64,000 nucleotides of DNA from DAIPKP01 sp964539095 (lineage in GTDB: Bacteria; Synergistota; Synergistia; Synergistales; Aminiphilaceae), in NCBI GenBank assembly GCA_964539095.1, contig CAZIFL010000011.1, positions 1 to 64,000 on the forward strand. Reading direction: 5' to 3'. Below the pieces are notes generated by a model. It was not told the DNA's origin, did no database searches, and was given only the letters and a program-made list of their open reading frames with translations. Below, in pieces: positions 49,855 to 59,489 of this stretch (within the stretch, counting starts at the first letter, position 1; each line of letters begins with the position of its first letter). The position numbers and the translations under genes are program-made.

Positions 49855-50880
49855 ATGAAAGAAAAAAGCAAAGTTATTGTGGTGGGTCTCGGAGCCATGG
49901 GGAGCGGCATAGCCAAGCTCCTGCTCCAGAAGGAGGCGGTGCAGGTAGTGGGAGCCGTGGCTTCCCGAAAGGAGCGGCAGGGAAAGGATCTTGGGGAAGT
50001 CCTGGGGTTGCAGAGCGCCACGGGGGTTTCTGTCACATCTCTGGAGGAGGCTCTCGAAAAGGAGGCGGATATCGTTATCCAGTGCACCACATCCTTTACG
50101 AAGGAGGCGGCTCCGGAGATCCTCAAGATGGTGGCCTCGGGGAAAAACGTCATCAGTATAGCCGAGGAGATGTCCTATCCCCACGTAACGGAACCCGAGT
50201 TGACCTCCGTCATGGACAAGGCTGCCAAAGAGCGGGGAGTTACCATTCTCGGCACCGGAGTGAATCCCGGCTTCGTTCTCGACACCCTGGTACTCACCCT
50301 TACGGGTTGTTGTGAGGATGTGCTTTCCCTCAAGGCTTCCCGGATTAACGATCTCTCCCCCTTCGGCCACGGGGTTATGAAAACCCAGGGGGTGGGGACC
50401 ACTCCGGAGGAGTTCCGGAAGGGCCTCGAAGAGGGATACATCACCGGGCATATCGGATTCATCCAGTCTATCCATATGATTGCGGATGCCCTGGGGTGGA
50501 CGTTGGATGAGGTGATCGAAACACGGGAGCCCATTATCTCCAAGGTGGCACGAGAAACTCCTCATGTTTCGGTGAAGCCCGGCATGGTGGCGGGGTGCAA
50601 CCATACCGCCCGGGGGATGCGTCGGGGGGAGGCGGTGATTCTTCTGGAACACCCCCAGCAGATCCATCCCCATCTCGAAGGAGTGGAGACCGGGGATTAT
50701 ATCGAAATCCGGGGAAGCTCCTCTTCGGTAAACATGGCCATCAAGCCCGAGATTCCCGGAGGTATCGGCACCATCTCCATGGCTGTAAATATGATCCCCC
50801 AGGTGCTTCAGGCTCCTCCGGGGCTGGTGAGCATGCTGGATCTCCCCTTTCCGAGGGCTTTTGGGACATCAAAAAAATAA
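49855..50880 (+). CDS. ord: 2,4-diaminopentanoate dehydrogenase
   Basis: A 341-residue NAD(P) oxidoreductase with Rossmann motif VVGLGAMGSGIAK (9-21) and the family segments GKNVISIAEEMSYP, GTGVNPGFVLDTLVL and NDLSPFGHGVMKTQG. It oxidatively deaminates 2,4-diaminopentanoate to 2-amino-4-oxopentanoate, the OrtAB substrate. ATG 49855 has AAAGGA 8 bp upstream. The aminomutase that makes its substrate (oraSE) is not in the window. Confidence 0.92.
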   Translation: MKEKSKVIVVGLGAMGSGIAKLLLQKEAVQVVGAVASRKERQGKDLGEVLGLQSATGVSVTSLEEALEKEADIVIQCTTSFTKEAAPEILKMVASGKNVISIAEEMSYPHVTEPELTSVMDKAAKERGVTILGTGVNPGFVLDTLVLTLTGCCEDVLSLKASRINDLSPFGHGVMKTQGVGTTPEEFRKGLEEGYITGHIGFIQSIHMIADALGWTLDEVIETREPIISKVARETPHVSVKPGMVAGCNHTARGMRRGEAVILLEHPQQIHPHLEGVETGDYIEIRGSSSSVNMAIKPEIPGGIGTISMAVNMIPQVLQAPPGLVSMLDLPFPRAFGTSKK

Positions 50881-50985
50881 CAGTGGAAGATCCGGGGAAC
50901 CCTGGCTCCCCAAGAGCCCGAAATTCCCCAGAGCCGGAGCGGCGTCGCGGTCGCTTCGAAGAAGAAAACAAACGAGGTGTTTTAC

Positions 50986-52194
50986 ATGGATACTCCCATG
51001 TCCTTTGTAAGCAGAGAAGAGCTGCTGGAAATTGTATCCGACTTGATTCGCATCGAAAGCCATAAATTTGCGGAGGGAGAGGAACGGGACGTAGCTCTCC
51101 ACATTCAAAAAATTCTCGAAAAAGAGGGAATTCGGAATGACCTTGTGGAGGTAGAGGAGGGGCGCTGCAATATTTATGGCTATCTCCCCGGAGAAGAGGA
51201 GGAAGACTACCTCATGTTCAACGGCCATACCGATACGGTGCCCCCCTTTGACATGACTATTCCTCCCTTCGATCCCGCTATTCGGGAGGGGCTCCTCTAC
51301 GGCCGGGGTTCTGCGGATATGAAGAGCGCCGTGGGAGCCATGCTGGCAGTGATGATAGGTCTCAAACGGGGGGGCTTTTCTCTCCGGAAGGGGCTTGTCT
51401 TTGCGGGGGTTATCGACGAAGAGAAGAGCTGTAAAGGGACGGAACACATTGTGCGGCACGGCCCGATTCCCAAGGTGGCTGTCATCGGAGAACCCACGGA
51501 TCTCTACGTGAGCATCGCCCAGAAGGGGATGGAGTGGATCGAAGTTTCCTTTACCGGGAAGGCCGCTCACAGTAGCCGTCCCAAAGAGGGAATCAACGCC
51601 ATCTACCTCGCTTCGGAGTGTATCCGGCTGATCCGAGAGGAGCTGGAGCCCGCTCTGGAGAAGCGAGTGCATCCCTTGCTAGGGGCTCCCACCATCAATG
51701 TGGGGGTTATCCAGGGTGGGGACGATCCAAACATCGTGGCGGATAAATGCGTTATTCGGATCGACCGCCGCTGGACCCCGGATGAGACCATCGAAGGCAT
51801 TACGGAAGAGGTGGAGAGACTTGCCGCCCGGGTTACCAAAAACAACTCCCTGGGGAGTTACTCCCTCCGGGGGATGCGGGAGCATACCGCAGCACTGCTG
51901 AACAAGCCTTTCATTATCGAGGCGGATCATCCTCTCGTCCTTAAGGCCTCGAAGGAAGTGGAGCGGGTGGTGGGAGAGAAGAGGGAGCCCCGAGGATTTC
52001 CTGCATGGAGTGATGCGGGGCAGTTGGCCAATGAAAAGGGGGTGGATTGTATCGTCCTCGGGCCGGGAAGCATCGAAAAGGCCCATTCTAACGACGAATA
52101 TGTGCTGGTGGAGGAAGTGGTACAGGCCTACCAGATCTATTTTAATCTGGCTCTGGATATGTGCGAGGGAAGGAAGTGTTCGAAGTCATGTTAA
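50986..52194 (+). CDS. M20-family metallohydrolase (ArgE/DapE type)
   Basis: A 402-residue di-zinc hydrolase: MFNGHTDTVPP, GRGSADMKSAVGA, VIDEEKSCKGTEH, and KAAHSSRPKEGINA in the lid. It could deacylate ornithine or split a peptide feeding the ort pathway (inference); a similar enzyme accompanies kamA. ATG 50986 follows GAGGTG at 6 bp. It overlaps the start of the next gene by 7 bp. Confidence 0.88.
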   Translation: MDTPMSFVSREELLEIVSDLIRIESHKFAEGEERDVALHIQKILEKEGIRNDLVEVEEGRCNIYGYLPGEEEEDYLMFNGHTDTVPPFDMTIPPFDPAIREGLLYGRGSADMKSAVGAMLAVMIGLKRGGFSLRKGLVFAGVIDEEKSCKGTEHIVRHGPIPKVAVIGEPTDLYVSIAQKGMEWIEVSFTGKAAHSSRPKEGINAIYLASECIRLIREELEPALEKRVHPLLGAPTINVGVIQGGDDPNIVADKCVIRIDRRWTPDETIEGITEEVERLAARVTKNNSLGSYSLRGMREHTAALLNKPFIIEADHPLVLKASKEVERVVGEKREPRGFPAWSDAGQLANEKGVDCIVLGPGSIEKAHSNDEYVLVEEVVQAYQIYFNLALDMCEGRKCSKSC

Positions 52195-53579
52195 AGAAAA
52201 TGAAAGTACCCCATACGTATTTTCTATTGTTTATCATCATTGTCATCGTGGCCCTAGGGACCTATGTTATTCCCGCGGGAGAGTTCGCCCGGGAGCTGAA
52301 CGAGGCCACCGGAAGGACCGTGGTGGTACCCGGGACCTATGCTCATGTGGACCCCACCCCGGTATCCTTTTTCCAAACCATCAAGGCCATTCCCCAGGGG
52401 ATGAACCAGGCGGCCCAAATCATCTTCTTCGTCTTCATCATCTCCGGAGCCTTCGGCATTATCCAGGCCACGGGAACCATCAGTGCGGGGATCGCCTCCA
52501 CGGTGAAGAAGTTTGGTTCCAGGGGGAAGCTTATCATTCCGGTTCTCATCTTCGTCTTCTCCCTGGCGGGGGCCATTCTCGGTACCGCCGAGGAGGCGCT
52601 CCCCTTCTATCCCATCGTGATCTCCCTCTGTCTTGCCCTGGGATTCGACTCCATCACAGGCACCGCCATCGTCCTTCTGGGAGCTGGGGCGGGCTTTGCG
52701 GGGGCCTTCCTGAATCCCTTCACCATCGGTATCGCCCAGGGAGTGGCGGGGCTTCCCCTCTTTTCGGGGATCACCCTCCGGCTGGTGGGGTACGTGCTCA
52801 TGCTGGGGGTCACCATTATCTACATCCTCCGGTACGCCACGAAAATCCAGAAGAACCCCGAGGCAAGTCTTATGTACCATGCGGATCAGGATTCCGATCA
52901 CGCTCTGGATCATGATGAGATGCCGGAGTTTACCGGAAAACATAAGATTATCCTCGCCATCCTGGTGGGGGGGCTGGGAATCCTCGTCTATGGTGTGGTG
53001 GAGCTTGGCTTCTACATCGACGAACTTTCCACCATGTTCCTCATCATCGGTATCATCTCGGGAGTGGTGGCGGGCTTCTCCGGGGGCAAGATTGCGGAGG
53101 AGTTCATCAAGGGGGCCCGGGAGCTGGTGTACGGGGCTCTGGTGATCGGCCTTGCCCGGGCAATCCTGGTGGTTATGACGGAGGGGCAGATCGTGGATAC
53201 TGTCATACACGGTCTTGCCTCCATGGTGGAATCCATGCCCCCCGCCATCAGCGGGGTGGGGATGTTCATCGTCCAGACCGCCCTCAACATACTCATTCCC
53301 TCCGGAAGCGGTCAGGCCGCGGCTACCATGCCTATCATGGCTCCTCTGGCGGATGTGGTGGGGGTAACCCGGCAGACCGCAGTGCTGGCCTTTCAGTTCG
53401 GAGACGGTATTACCAACGTCATAAGCCCCACCTCGGGGTATTTCATGGCGGCTCTGGCTATCGGAAAGATCCCCTGGGACAAGTGGGTACGTTTCTTCTT
53501 CCCCCTCTTTCTCATCTGGAACCTTATCGCCATCGGTATGGTGGTGACCGCGGTGGCCATTAATTACGGGCCTTTCTAG
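52188..53579 (+). CDS. YfcC-family membrane transporter
   Basis: A 463-residue membrane protein with about 12 helices, typical YfcC/DUF-type start (MKVPHTYFLLFIIIVIVALGTYVIPAGEF) and LGTAEEALPFYPIVISL, PSGSGQAAATMPIMAPLADVVGV and FQFGDGITNVISPTSGYFMAAL. Relatives include arginine/ornithine antiporters and short-chain fatty-acid carriers, so an ornithine-related substrate fits the operon. ATG 52188 overlaps the previous gene. A terminator follows at 53637. Confidence 0.88.
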   Translation: MLKKMKVPHTYFLLFIIIVIVALGTYVIPAGEFARELNEATGRTVVVPGTYAHVDPTPVSFFQTIKAIPQGMNQAAQIIFFVFIISGAFGIIQATGTISAGIASTVKKFGSRGKLIIPVLIFVFSLAGAILGTAEEALPFYPIVISLCLALGFDSITGTAIVLLGAGAGFAGAFLNPFTIGIAQGVAGLPLFSGITLRLVGYVLMLGVTIIYILRYATKIQKNPEASLMYHADQDSDHALDHDEMPEFTGKHKIILAILVGGLGILVYGVVELGFYIDELSTMFLIIGIISGVVAGFSGGKIAEEFIKGARELVYGALVIGLARAILVVMTEGQIVDTVIHGLASMVESMPPAISGVGMFIVQTALNILIPSGSGQAAATMPIMAPLADVVGVTRQTAVLAFQFGDGITNVISPTSGYFMAALAIGKIPWDKWVRFFFPLFLIWNLIAIGMVVTAVAINYGPF

Positions 53580-53636
53580 CGGTGGAGGCACCCCTCGGGT
53601 TCCTCGAAATGTTTATGGCATAAAAAACATGGTTGC

Positions 53637-53669
53637 AGGCCCTCCGGCGATTCTCCGGAGGGCCTTTTT
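53637..53669 (+). terminator. Terminator of the ort operon
   Basis: AGGCCCTCCGG (53637-53647) pairs with CCGGAGGGCCT (53655-53665), followed by TTTTT. Confidence 0.9.
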
Positions 53670-53845
53670 GGAACATTTTTATTGAAAATTTTTACGGCTT
53701 CCCCTGCCCTGTGAAACCCCATAATGGTACTCCTTGAAAAAGTATGTTATTCTCTCAAGGCTAGATTTTTCCCCTGGAATATCTGGAGAGCCCTTCGCTT
53801 TCCCCATGTCCGGTGATGGAAAAGACGGAAAGGATGATGCTGGAA

Positions 53846-55750
53846 ATGTTTTGTGGGACACATAAAAAAAGCGGGGGATTTTACCTTTTATGGTTCTCGG
53901 TGTGCTTGCTTTGCCTTATGGCTCTTCCGGGAAACGCTTCGGAGTTAAATCCCCTGAGCCCTGCGGATACCTCCAGTCCTCGGGCGACCTTCGAGTCCTT
54001 TCAGGAAAATGCCCGGCTTGCCTGGGAGTATTTTTCCCGAGCTTCGGAGCTGATGGATCAGGGCAGCAAATGGGACTATTCGCCAGAGGCGAAGGATCTG
54101 TGGAAACGGGGAAGCTTTTATTTCTACCGGGCCACCCAGTGTATTGATAACTCCGAGATTCCCCAGGCCTATCGTCATGATGCAACGGTGGAGGCGGTGA
54201 TTTTTCTCAAGGGTATTTTGGATCGCCTCTCCCTGCCAGAGCCCGAAGAAATTCCCGGGAGCGAGGAGATGGCTTCCTCCCAGGAGTCTCTTAAACGATG
54301 GAGCGTTCCTGGCACGGAGATCACTCTCAAGAGAGTTCTTACCGGAGAAAGAGAGGGGCATTATCTCTTCTCTCCCAAAACGGTGGAAGAGCTGGAAGAA
54401 AACTACCGTAGGGTCTCTCACCTTCCTCATAAAAAAGGGATAAAGCCGGGTTTTTACAACTGGTATATCCTCACCCCGGGGCATCTCGTACCTCCCCGGT
54501 GGCTTCTCACGGTTATTCCGGTGGCCCGAATGCCTCAGTGGCTTCTTGCGGAGTATGAGGGGCAGGCGGTTTGGCAATGGGTTGGCTTACTGCTGGTTAT
54601 GATACTTCTTTTTTCCGCCATCTTTTGGCTTTATGTGGTCTTCCGCAGAAATATACGAGGAAAAACGAGTTCCCTGAAGATTCAGGGGATACGGGTTTTT
54701 GGCAATCTTTTCATCGTTGTTCTTGTGGGGGCAGCTCGGCTTGCTGTGGATGACGTAATAAATATTACAGGCAATACCTTGTACATGATCCAGGGCCTCT
54801 TGATGGGAATGCGGTTCCTCTTTTTGTCATGGGGAGTTTTCCATGGTTGTAATTTTGTGGCGGAACTGCTTCTCTTCTCGCCTCGTATCGATTCCCGGGG
54901 TGTGGATGCCAGTATGGTTCGAACCATGGGGAATCTTACGGGGATTTTTGCCTCGGTTTCCCTTCTCTTCTACGGTCTCTCCTCCCTGGGGGTTTCGATT
55001 CTTCCGGTTGTTACCGGGTTGGGGGTGGCAGGGCTTGCCATATCCCTGGCGGCGAAGCCCACAGTGGAGAACGTTCTCGGAGGGCTGGTGCTCTTTACGG
55101 ACCGCCCCGTTCGGGTGGGGGATTTTTGCCGCTTTGGGAACACTTCGGGAACCGTGGTGGAGATCGGGCTCCGTTCCACCCGTATCCAGGGGCTGGATCG
55201 AACGGTCACATCCATCCCCAATGCGGACTTTGTGCAGATGCCTCTGGTGAATGTGAGTCGCCGGGATCGTACCCTTCTGGACACCACCCTGGGATTGCGC
55301 TATGAAACCAGCATGGATCAGCTTCGCTGGGTTCTTACCCGGGTACGGGAGATGCTCTATGCCCATCCGGAGGTGGCGGATTCTCCCGCTCCCCGGGTAC
55401 GTTTCACGGGGTTTGGGGATTTCTCCCTCAACATTGCCCTCCGGGCCTATGTGAACACCAATAATTATGATAAGTTCCTCGGAGTTCAGGAGGACATATT
55501 CTTTCGCATTGCAGACATTGTGAAGGAGTCCGGAGCGGGTTTTGCCTTCCCCTCCCATACGAGCTATATCACTCGGGACGATGGGCCGGATCCCGAGAGA
55601 CGGAAGGAGATCGAATCCGAGGTGGAGCGCTGGCGGCATGAAAAAGAACTTCCCTTTCCGGATTTCCCGAAAGACCGGATAAAGGGCCTTCGGAAAACCT
55701 TGTCCTATCCTCCGGAAGGTTCCTCCGGAGGAGATTCTCCGAAAAACTAA
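53846..55750 (+). CDS. Large MscS-family mechanosensitive channel
   Basis: A protein of about 634 residues: signal peptide (LLWFSVCLLCLMALPGNA), an N-terminal extracytoplasmic region of about 200 residues, four to five transmembrane helices, and an MscS core with pore helix GLGVAGLAISLAAKPTVENVLGGLVLFTDRP, GTVVEIGLRSTRI and a C-terminal alpha/beta domain. It should release solutes on osmotic downshock. The start is uncertain: ATG 53846 has AAAGG 12 bp upstream; ATGs at 53834/53837 sit on that site. Confidence 0.88.
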   Translation: MFCGTHKKSGGFYLLWFSVCLLCLMALPGNASELNPLSPADTSSPRATFESFQENARLAWEYFSRASELMDQGSKWDYSPEAKDLWKRGSFYFYRATQCIDNSEIPQAYRHDATVEAVIFLKGILDRLSLPEPEEIPGSEEMASSQESLKRWSVPGTEITLKRVLTGEREGHYLFSPKTVEELEENYRRVSHLPHKKGIKPGFYNWYILTPGHLVPPRWLLTVIPVARMPQWLLAEYEGQAVWQWVGLLLVMILLFSAIFWLYVVFRRNIRGKTSSLKIQGIRVFGNLFIVVLVGAARLAVDDVINITGNTLYMIQGLLMGMRFLFLSWGVFHGCNFVAELLLFSPRIDSRGVDASMVRTMGNLTGIFASVSLLFYGLSSLGVSILPVVTGLGVAGLAISLAAKPTVENVLGGLVLFTDRPVRVGDFCRFGNTSGTVVEIGLRSTRIQGLDRTVTSIPNADFVQMPLVNVSRRDRTLLDTTLGLRYETSMDQLRWVLTRVREMLYAHPEVADSPAPRVRFTGFGDFSLNIALRAYVNTNNYDKFLGVQEDIFFRIADIVKESGAGFAFPSHTSYITRDDGPDPERRKEIESEVERWRHEKELPFPDFPKDRIKGLRKTLSYPPEGSSGGDSPKN

Positions 55751-55792
55751 AAACAAAGACCACATGACAGAAGAGTTTTTCTCCTTTTTCTT

Positions 55793-55834
55793 AAGCCTCC
55801 GCGGGCCTTTCGGGCCTGTCGGGGGCTTTTCTTT
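55793..55834 (+). terminator. Terminator of the mscS-family gene
   Basis: AAGCC...CCG pairs with CGG...GGCTT (55793-55800 with about 55820-55828) around a GGCC/GGCC inner stem, followed by TTTTCTTT. Confidence 0.7.
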
Positions 55835-55903
55835 CTGGTACAATACGAGGGCGTAACGTATTTTCATTTTTTGAATATGCGAACATGAAGGAGGGAAATG
55901 CAA

Positions 55904-56455
55904 ATGATGGTGCTTTATGTGCTTTTAGGTGTGGCGGCGGTGGTAGTTCTCTGGGGTATTGGTATCTACAACAAACTTATCAAGATGGACAACCTCAAGA
56001 ACGAAGCCTGGAGCGGTATGGATGTGCAGCTGAAGCGGCGTTTTGATCTGGTGCCCAATCTGGTGGAGACCGTGAAGGGTTATGCTACCCATGAAAAAGA
56101 GGTGTTTCTCAAGATCACCGAGGCCCGCTCTTCCATCGGCCAGGCTACCTCGGTGGAGGATCGCGTAGCGTCGGAGAATATGCTTTCCGGGGCTCTGAAA
56201 ACCCTCTTTGCGGTGGCGGAGAACTATCCGGATCTCAAGGCGAACGAGAACTTTCTGCATCTCCAGCAGGAATTAAGCTCCCTGGAGAACGATATCCAGA
56301 TGTCGAGGCGGTACTACAACGGCTCGGCCCGGGATTATAACATTGCCATCGCCACCTTCCCCGCAGTACTGGTGGCCCGGCAGTTCGGCTATCAAAAGGC
56401 GGCCTACTTCGAGGCGGAGGAAGAAGAGCGGAGCAATCCCAAGGTTGCCTTTTAG
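55904..56455 (+). CDS. lemA: LemA-family membrane-anchored protein
   Basis: A 183-residue LemA protein: one N-terminal helix (LYVLLGVAAVVVLWGIGIYN) and a coiled helical domain with NEAWSGMDVQLKRRFDLVPNLVETVKGYATHEKEV and ENDIQMSRRYYNGSARDYN. Function in bacteria is poorly known. The ATG 55904 is 8 bp after AAGGAGGG; 55898 and 55907 are alternatives. It is paired with the DUF2207 gene, a common combination. Confidence 0.92.
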   Translation: MMVLYVLLGVAAVVVLWGIGIYNKLIKMDNLKNEAWSGMDVQLKRRFDLVPNLVETVKGYATHEKEVFLKITEARSSIGQATSVEDRVASENMLSGALKTLFAVAENYPDLKANENFLHLQQELSSLENDIQMSRRYYNGSARDYNIAIATFPAVLVARQFGYQKAAYFEAEEEERSNPKVAF

Positions 56456-56474
56456 GGTTTCCGGGGGCGCGCAT

Positions 56475-58400
56475 ATGAGACGTTTAAGGCTGTTATGGGT
56501 TCTTGGGGTATTCCTTCTTCTCCCCTTCGCTGCAGGAGCCCAGGAGCGGATTCTTCTCTTTTCCTCCCATGCCACGGTGCGGGAGGATTCCTCTCTTCTC
56601 GTGCGGGAGGATATTCGTGTGAACGTGGAGGGGCAGGAGATCCGACGGGGGATCTACCGGGATTTTCCCACTCTCTACCAGAGCGCTTCCGGCGCCTCTG
56701 TGCGGGTGGGTTTTTCCGTGAAGAGCGCCCTTCTGGATGGCAAGAAGGTTCCCTACAAAACGGAGTCGCTCTCCAACGGGGTGCGGGTCTATCTAGGGGA
56801 TCCCGATAGCATGGCCCCCCGGGGGGAACACACCTACACCCTGGAGTACCTCACCACGGGGCAGGTGGGGTTCTTCGATAATCATGACGAACTCTACTGG
56901 AACGTCACCGGCAACGGCTGGGCTTTTGCCATTGAAAAGGCCCGATTCTCCCTCTCCCTCCCCGACGAGACTCCCTTTACCTCGGTGGAGTTCTATACGG
57001 GGTACCAGGGCGAGAAGGGAAAGCGTGCCCGGATTCTTCCGGGGGATGTGGTGGAGAGCACTATCGCTCTCGCCCCACGGCAGGGACTTACTGTGGTTTA
57101 CACCTGGCCCAAGGGGATTGTGACACCTCCACCCATACCCTGGCAGGTTCGGCTTGTGGAGAGATATACCCCCCTTTTGTTTCTCGGGGCTCCTCTCGCT
57201 CTTCTGCTGGTCTATACCCTTCTCTGGCTTCGGTGGGGAAAGGATCCCCCCATGCCCACGGTGATTCCTCTCTTCGCTCCTCCCGGGGGGAAGAGTCCGG
57301 GATTTTTGCGTTATATCCGAAGAATGGGGATGGATAAAAGCTGCTTTGCCGCAGAGATTTTAAACCTTGCGGTGAAGGGGCATCTGGTGATTCGAGAGAT
57401 GACCCCCGAGGAATTTCTGGAGTATCAGGGGGTGGGTTCCGGCCTCCTCGGAGGGCTTGCCTCCCTCTCCTCCCGTTTTCTGGGGAAGATCTACCTTCTT
57501 CAGAAACGCCAGGCCCCGGCGTCTCCTTCCAGGGAGGAGCAGTCTCTTCTGACGGCCCTTTTCCCCGCAGGGAAAAACGACCTTTTCTTGCGCCAGGAAA
57601 ATCATGAACTCCTGGAGAAGGCTCGGAAAAAGCTTGAAAAACGCTATAAAAACGACGGAAGGGATCTCTTCTCCAAAAACTCCCTTCTCTGGATTCTTGG
57701 GCTTCTGGTTCCCATCCCCTTCTGGCTACTCATCGCCTGGGGGCAGAAGGAGGAGCTGGCGGTGCTGGGGGCGGTCCTTTCCGTGGCCTTCACCCTGGTG
57801 GGTTTTCTGCTCTTCAAATCCCTGCTTCGCCTCAGGGGGGAGGAGGGATTTTTCAAAAAACTTTTCAAGAGTGTGATTCCTGCCCTGCTGGGGCTTCTCT
57901 TTCTCGGAGGGCTTTTTCTCGTCTTTGATGCGGGGCTTCTCATGGTCCCCTTCACCTCTCTGCTGGTGGCGGCGGGGGTGGTGCTTTTCCGGGAACTTAT
58001 GACCATCCGAAGCCCCAAGGGGAATGAGGTCCTTGCGGAGGCGGAGGGCCTGGTGATGTACATGCACACCGCAGAACGGCACCGGCTGGAGCGGTTTAAC
58101 CCTCCGGAAGAGACCCCGGAAGTCTTCGAGGCTCTTCTTCCCTACGCCTTTGCCCTGGATGTGGTGCATACCTGGGCAAACCGCTTCGAAAAGGTGCTGG
58201 CGGAAAGAGGCTACGAGCCCACCTGGTATCAAGGAGCGAATCTCGCGGCCTTCTACACCGGATCGGGGATCACCTCGGTGACCTCCGCAGTTTCCAGCTC
58301 CATCGCCTCGGCTTCCACTGCTCCGGGCTCCAGCTCTGGCTCCGGCGGTGGCGGTTCCTCCGGCGGCGGTGGCGGTGGTGGCGGCGGTGGTGGATGGTAA
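56475..58400 (+). CDS. DUF2207-family membrane protein
   Basis: A 641-residue protein: signal peptide (LLWVLGVFLLLPFAAGA), an extracytoplasmic DUF2207 domain (residues about 25-230, with EIRRGIYRDFPT and DNHDELYWNVTGNGW), then several transmembrane helices, a cytoplasmic stretch and a Ser/Gly-rich tail ending in an uninterrupted run of 11 glycines before the final Trp. LemA-DUF2207 pairs occur widely, with unknown role at the envelope. ATG 56475 is 20 bp after the LemA stop. Confidence 0.88.
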   Translation: MRRLRLLWVLGVFLLLPFAAGAQERILLFSSHATVREDSSLLVREDIRVNVEGQEIRRGIYRDFPTLYQSASGASVRVGFSVKSALLDGKKVPYKTESLSNGVRVYLGDPDSMAPRGEHTYTLEYLTTGQVGFFDNHDELYWNVTGNGWAFAIEKARFSLSLPDETPFTSVEFYTGYQGEKGKRARILPGDVVESTIALAPRQGLTVVYTWPKGIVTPPPIPWQVRLVERYTPLLFLGAPLALLLVYTLLWLRWGKDPPMPTVIPLFAPPGGKSPGFLRYIRRMGMDKSCFAAEILNLAVKGHLVIREMTPEEFLEYQGVGSGLLGGLASLSSRFLGKIYLLQKRQAPASPSREEQSLLTALFPAGKNDLFLRQENHELLEKARKKLEKRYKNDGRDLFSKNSLLWILGLLVPIPFWLLIAWGQKEELAVLGAVLSVAFTLVGFLLFKSLLRLRGEEGFFKKLFKSVIPALLGLLFLGGLFLVFDAGLLMVPFTSLLVAAGVVLFRELMTIRSPKGNEVLAEAEGLVMYMHTAERHRLERFNPPEETPEVFEALLPYAFALDVVHTWANRFEKVLAERGYEPTWYQGANLAAFYTGSGITSVTSAVSSSIASASTAPGSSSGSGGGGSSGGGGGGGGGGGW

Positions 58401-58552
58401 AAAATTGTGATGCATGGTTCACTGTTTGTGTCTGGTTGGCGAAGGTGAAACCTTGGAATCAGAGACGTCAGTAGAGAAATGTGTGTGAAAGCGTGTGTCT
58501 GTGGTAGCTTTCCCCTATCCACTGATGATGGGAGTGTGTCGGGTGTTTCTGG

Positions 58553-58580
58553 TTGCTCTAAGGCACTCTGTGTGTATACT
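58553..58580 (+). promoter_or_regulatory. Putative promoter of the solute-binding protein gene
   Basis: TTGCTC and TATACT with a 16-bp spacer, 20 bp upstream of the ATG at 58601. The -35 match is poor. Confidence 0.45.
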
Positions 58581-58600
58581 TCATGAGAGGATGTATAGAT

Positions 58601-59368
58601 ATGAAACGAGTGGTAGTCGTTCTTTTTGCCTTACTGATCTTTCCCTGCCAGCTTCTGGCACAGCCTACGGAGGTAACTCTCTACTGTGACGATGCGTATT
58701 CCCCCTATGCCTACATGGAAAAGAAGGAGGCCGCGGGAATCTATACCGATATCGTCCGGGCGGTGGCGGAGAAGATGCCGGATTATGCAGTAACCATAGA
58801 GCCCGTCCCCTGGCGGCGAGGTCTGAACTATATGCAGACCGGTGAAGGGTTTGCCCTCTTCCCCCCCTACTACAGGCCCGAAGAGCGCCCCTTTCTGGAT
58901 TATGCCATCAAGATGCTGGATGAAGAGCTTGTGGTGGTGGTGCGTGGGGATAGTCCTATCGAGGTAGATGCCGCCTGGCCCGAGGATTTTAAGGACATGA
59001 GAGTCGGATCCAATGCAGGCTTTATCTTTATGGACCCCTGGAAGGACAAGGGAATCTTTGTGTACGATGAGTCTGCGGATAACAGAACCGCCATTCTCAA
59101 GCTCGCTCACGGTCGTATTGACGCCTACGTGAACGACCGTCTGGCCATACTCTCCACCGTGGCGGAGATGCGGGCCTCGGGGACCAACGTCCCGGAGGTG
59201 CGGGTAGTAGCTCTCCTCAGTTCCGAGGCGGGATATCTTGCCTTTACGAACGAGGGAGGCGATCGCTATCCCTACAAGGATGACTTTATCGCAAAATTCC
59301 GCACTGCTTTCGAAGAGTTGGAGCAGTCCGGAGAGGTTCAGAAGATAGTCAACAGCTATGTGGAGTAA
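58601..59368 (+). CDS. Family 3 extracellular solute-binding protein (orphan)
   Basis: A 255-residue exported protein: signal peptide (VVVLFALLIFPCQLLAQ) and a type II periplasmic-binding fold of the amino-acid-binding family 3 (YSPYAYMEKKEAAGIYTDIVRAV; HGRIDAYVNDRLA). No permease or ATPase gene adjoins it, so it may serve a distant ABC transporter or act as a sensor. ATG 58601 follows AGAGGATG at 7 bp; ATG 58583 is less likely. Confidence 0.85.
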   Translation: MKRVVVVLFALLIFPCQLLAQPTEVTLYCDDAYSPYAYMEKKEAAGIYTDIVRAVAEKMPDYAVTIEPVPWRRGLNYMQTGEGFALFPPYYRPEERPFLDYAIKMLDEELVVVVRGDSPIEVDAAWPEDFKDMRVGSNAGFIFMDPWKDKGIFVYDESADNRTAILKLAHGRIDAYVNDRLAILSTVAEMRASGTNVPEVRVVALLSSEAGYLAFTNEGGDRYPYKDDFIAKFRTAFEELEQSGEVQKIVNSYVE

Positions 59369-59403
59369 CCGAGGGTAGAAGTGTTACGAGGTAACAAAGG
59401 CAC

Positions 59404-59449
59404 AAAATCCGGGGTCTCGGAGGTTTTTCTCCGAAGCCCCGGATTTTTC
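59404..59449. terminator. Bidirectional terminator
   Basis: AAATCCGGGG pairs with CCCCGGATTT (59405-59414 with 59437-59446) around an inner CTCGGAG/CTCCGA stem; TTTTTCT follows on the plus strand and TTTTG on the minus strand. Confidence 0.85.
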
Positions 59450-59489
59450 TGTAGATCTTCCTTGCTTTTCCGCCGGAAAAGCGATCCGG

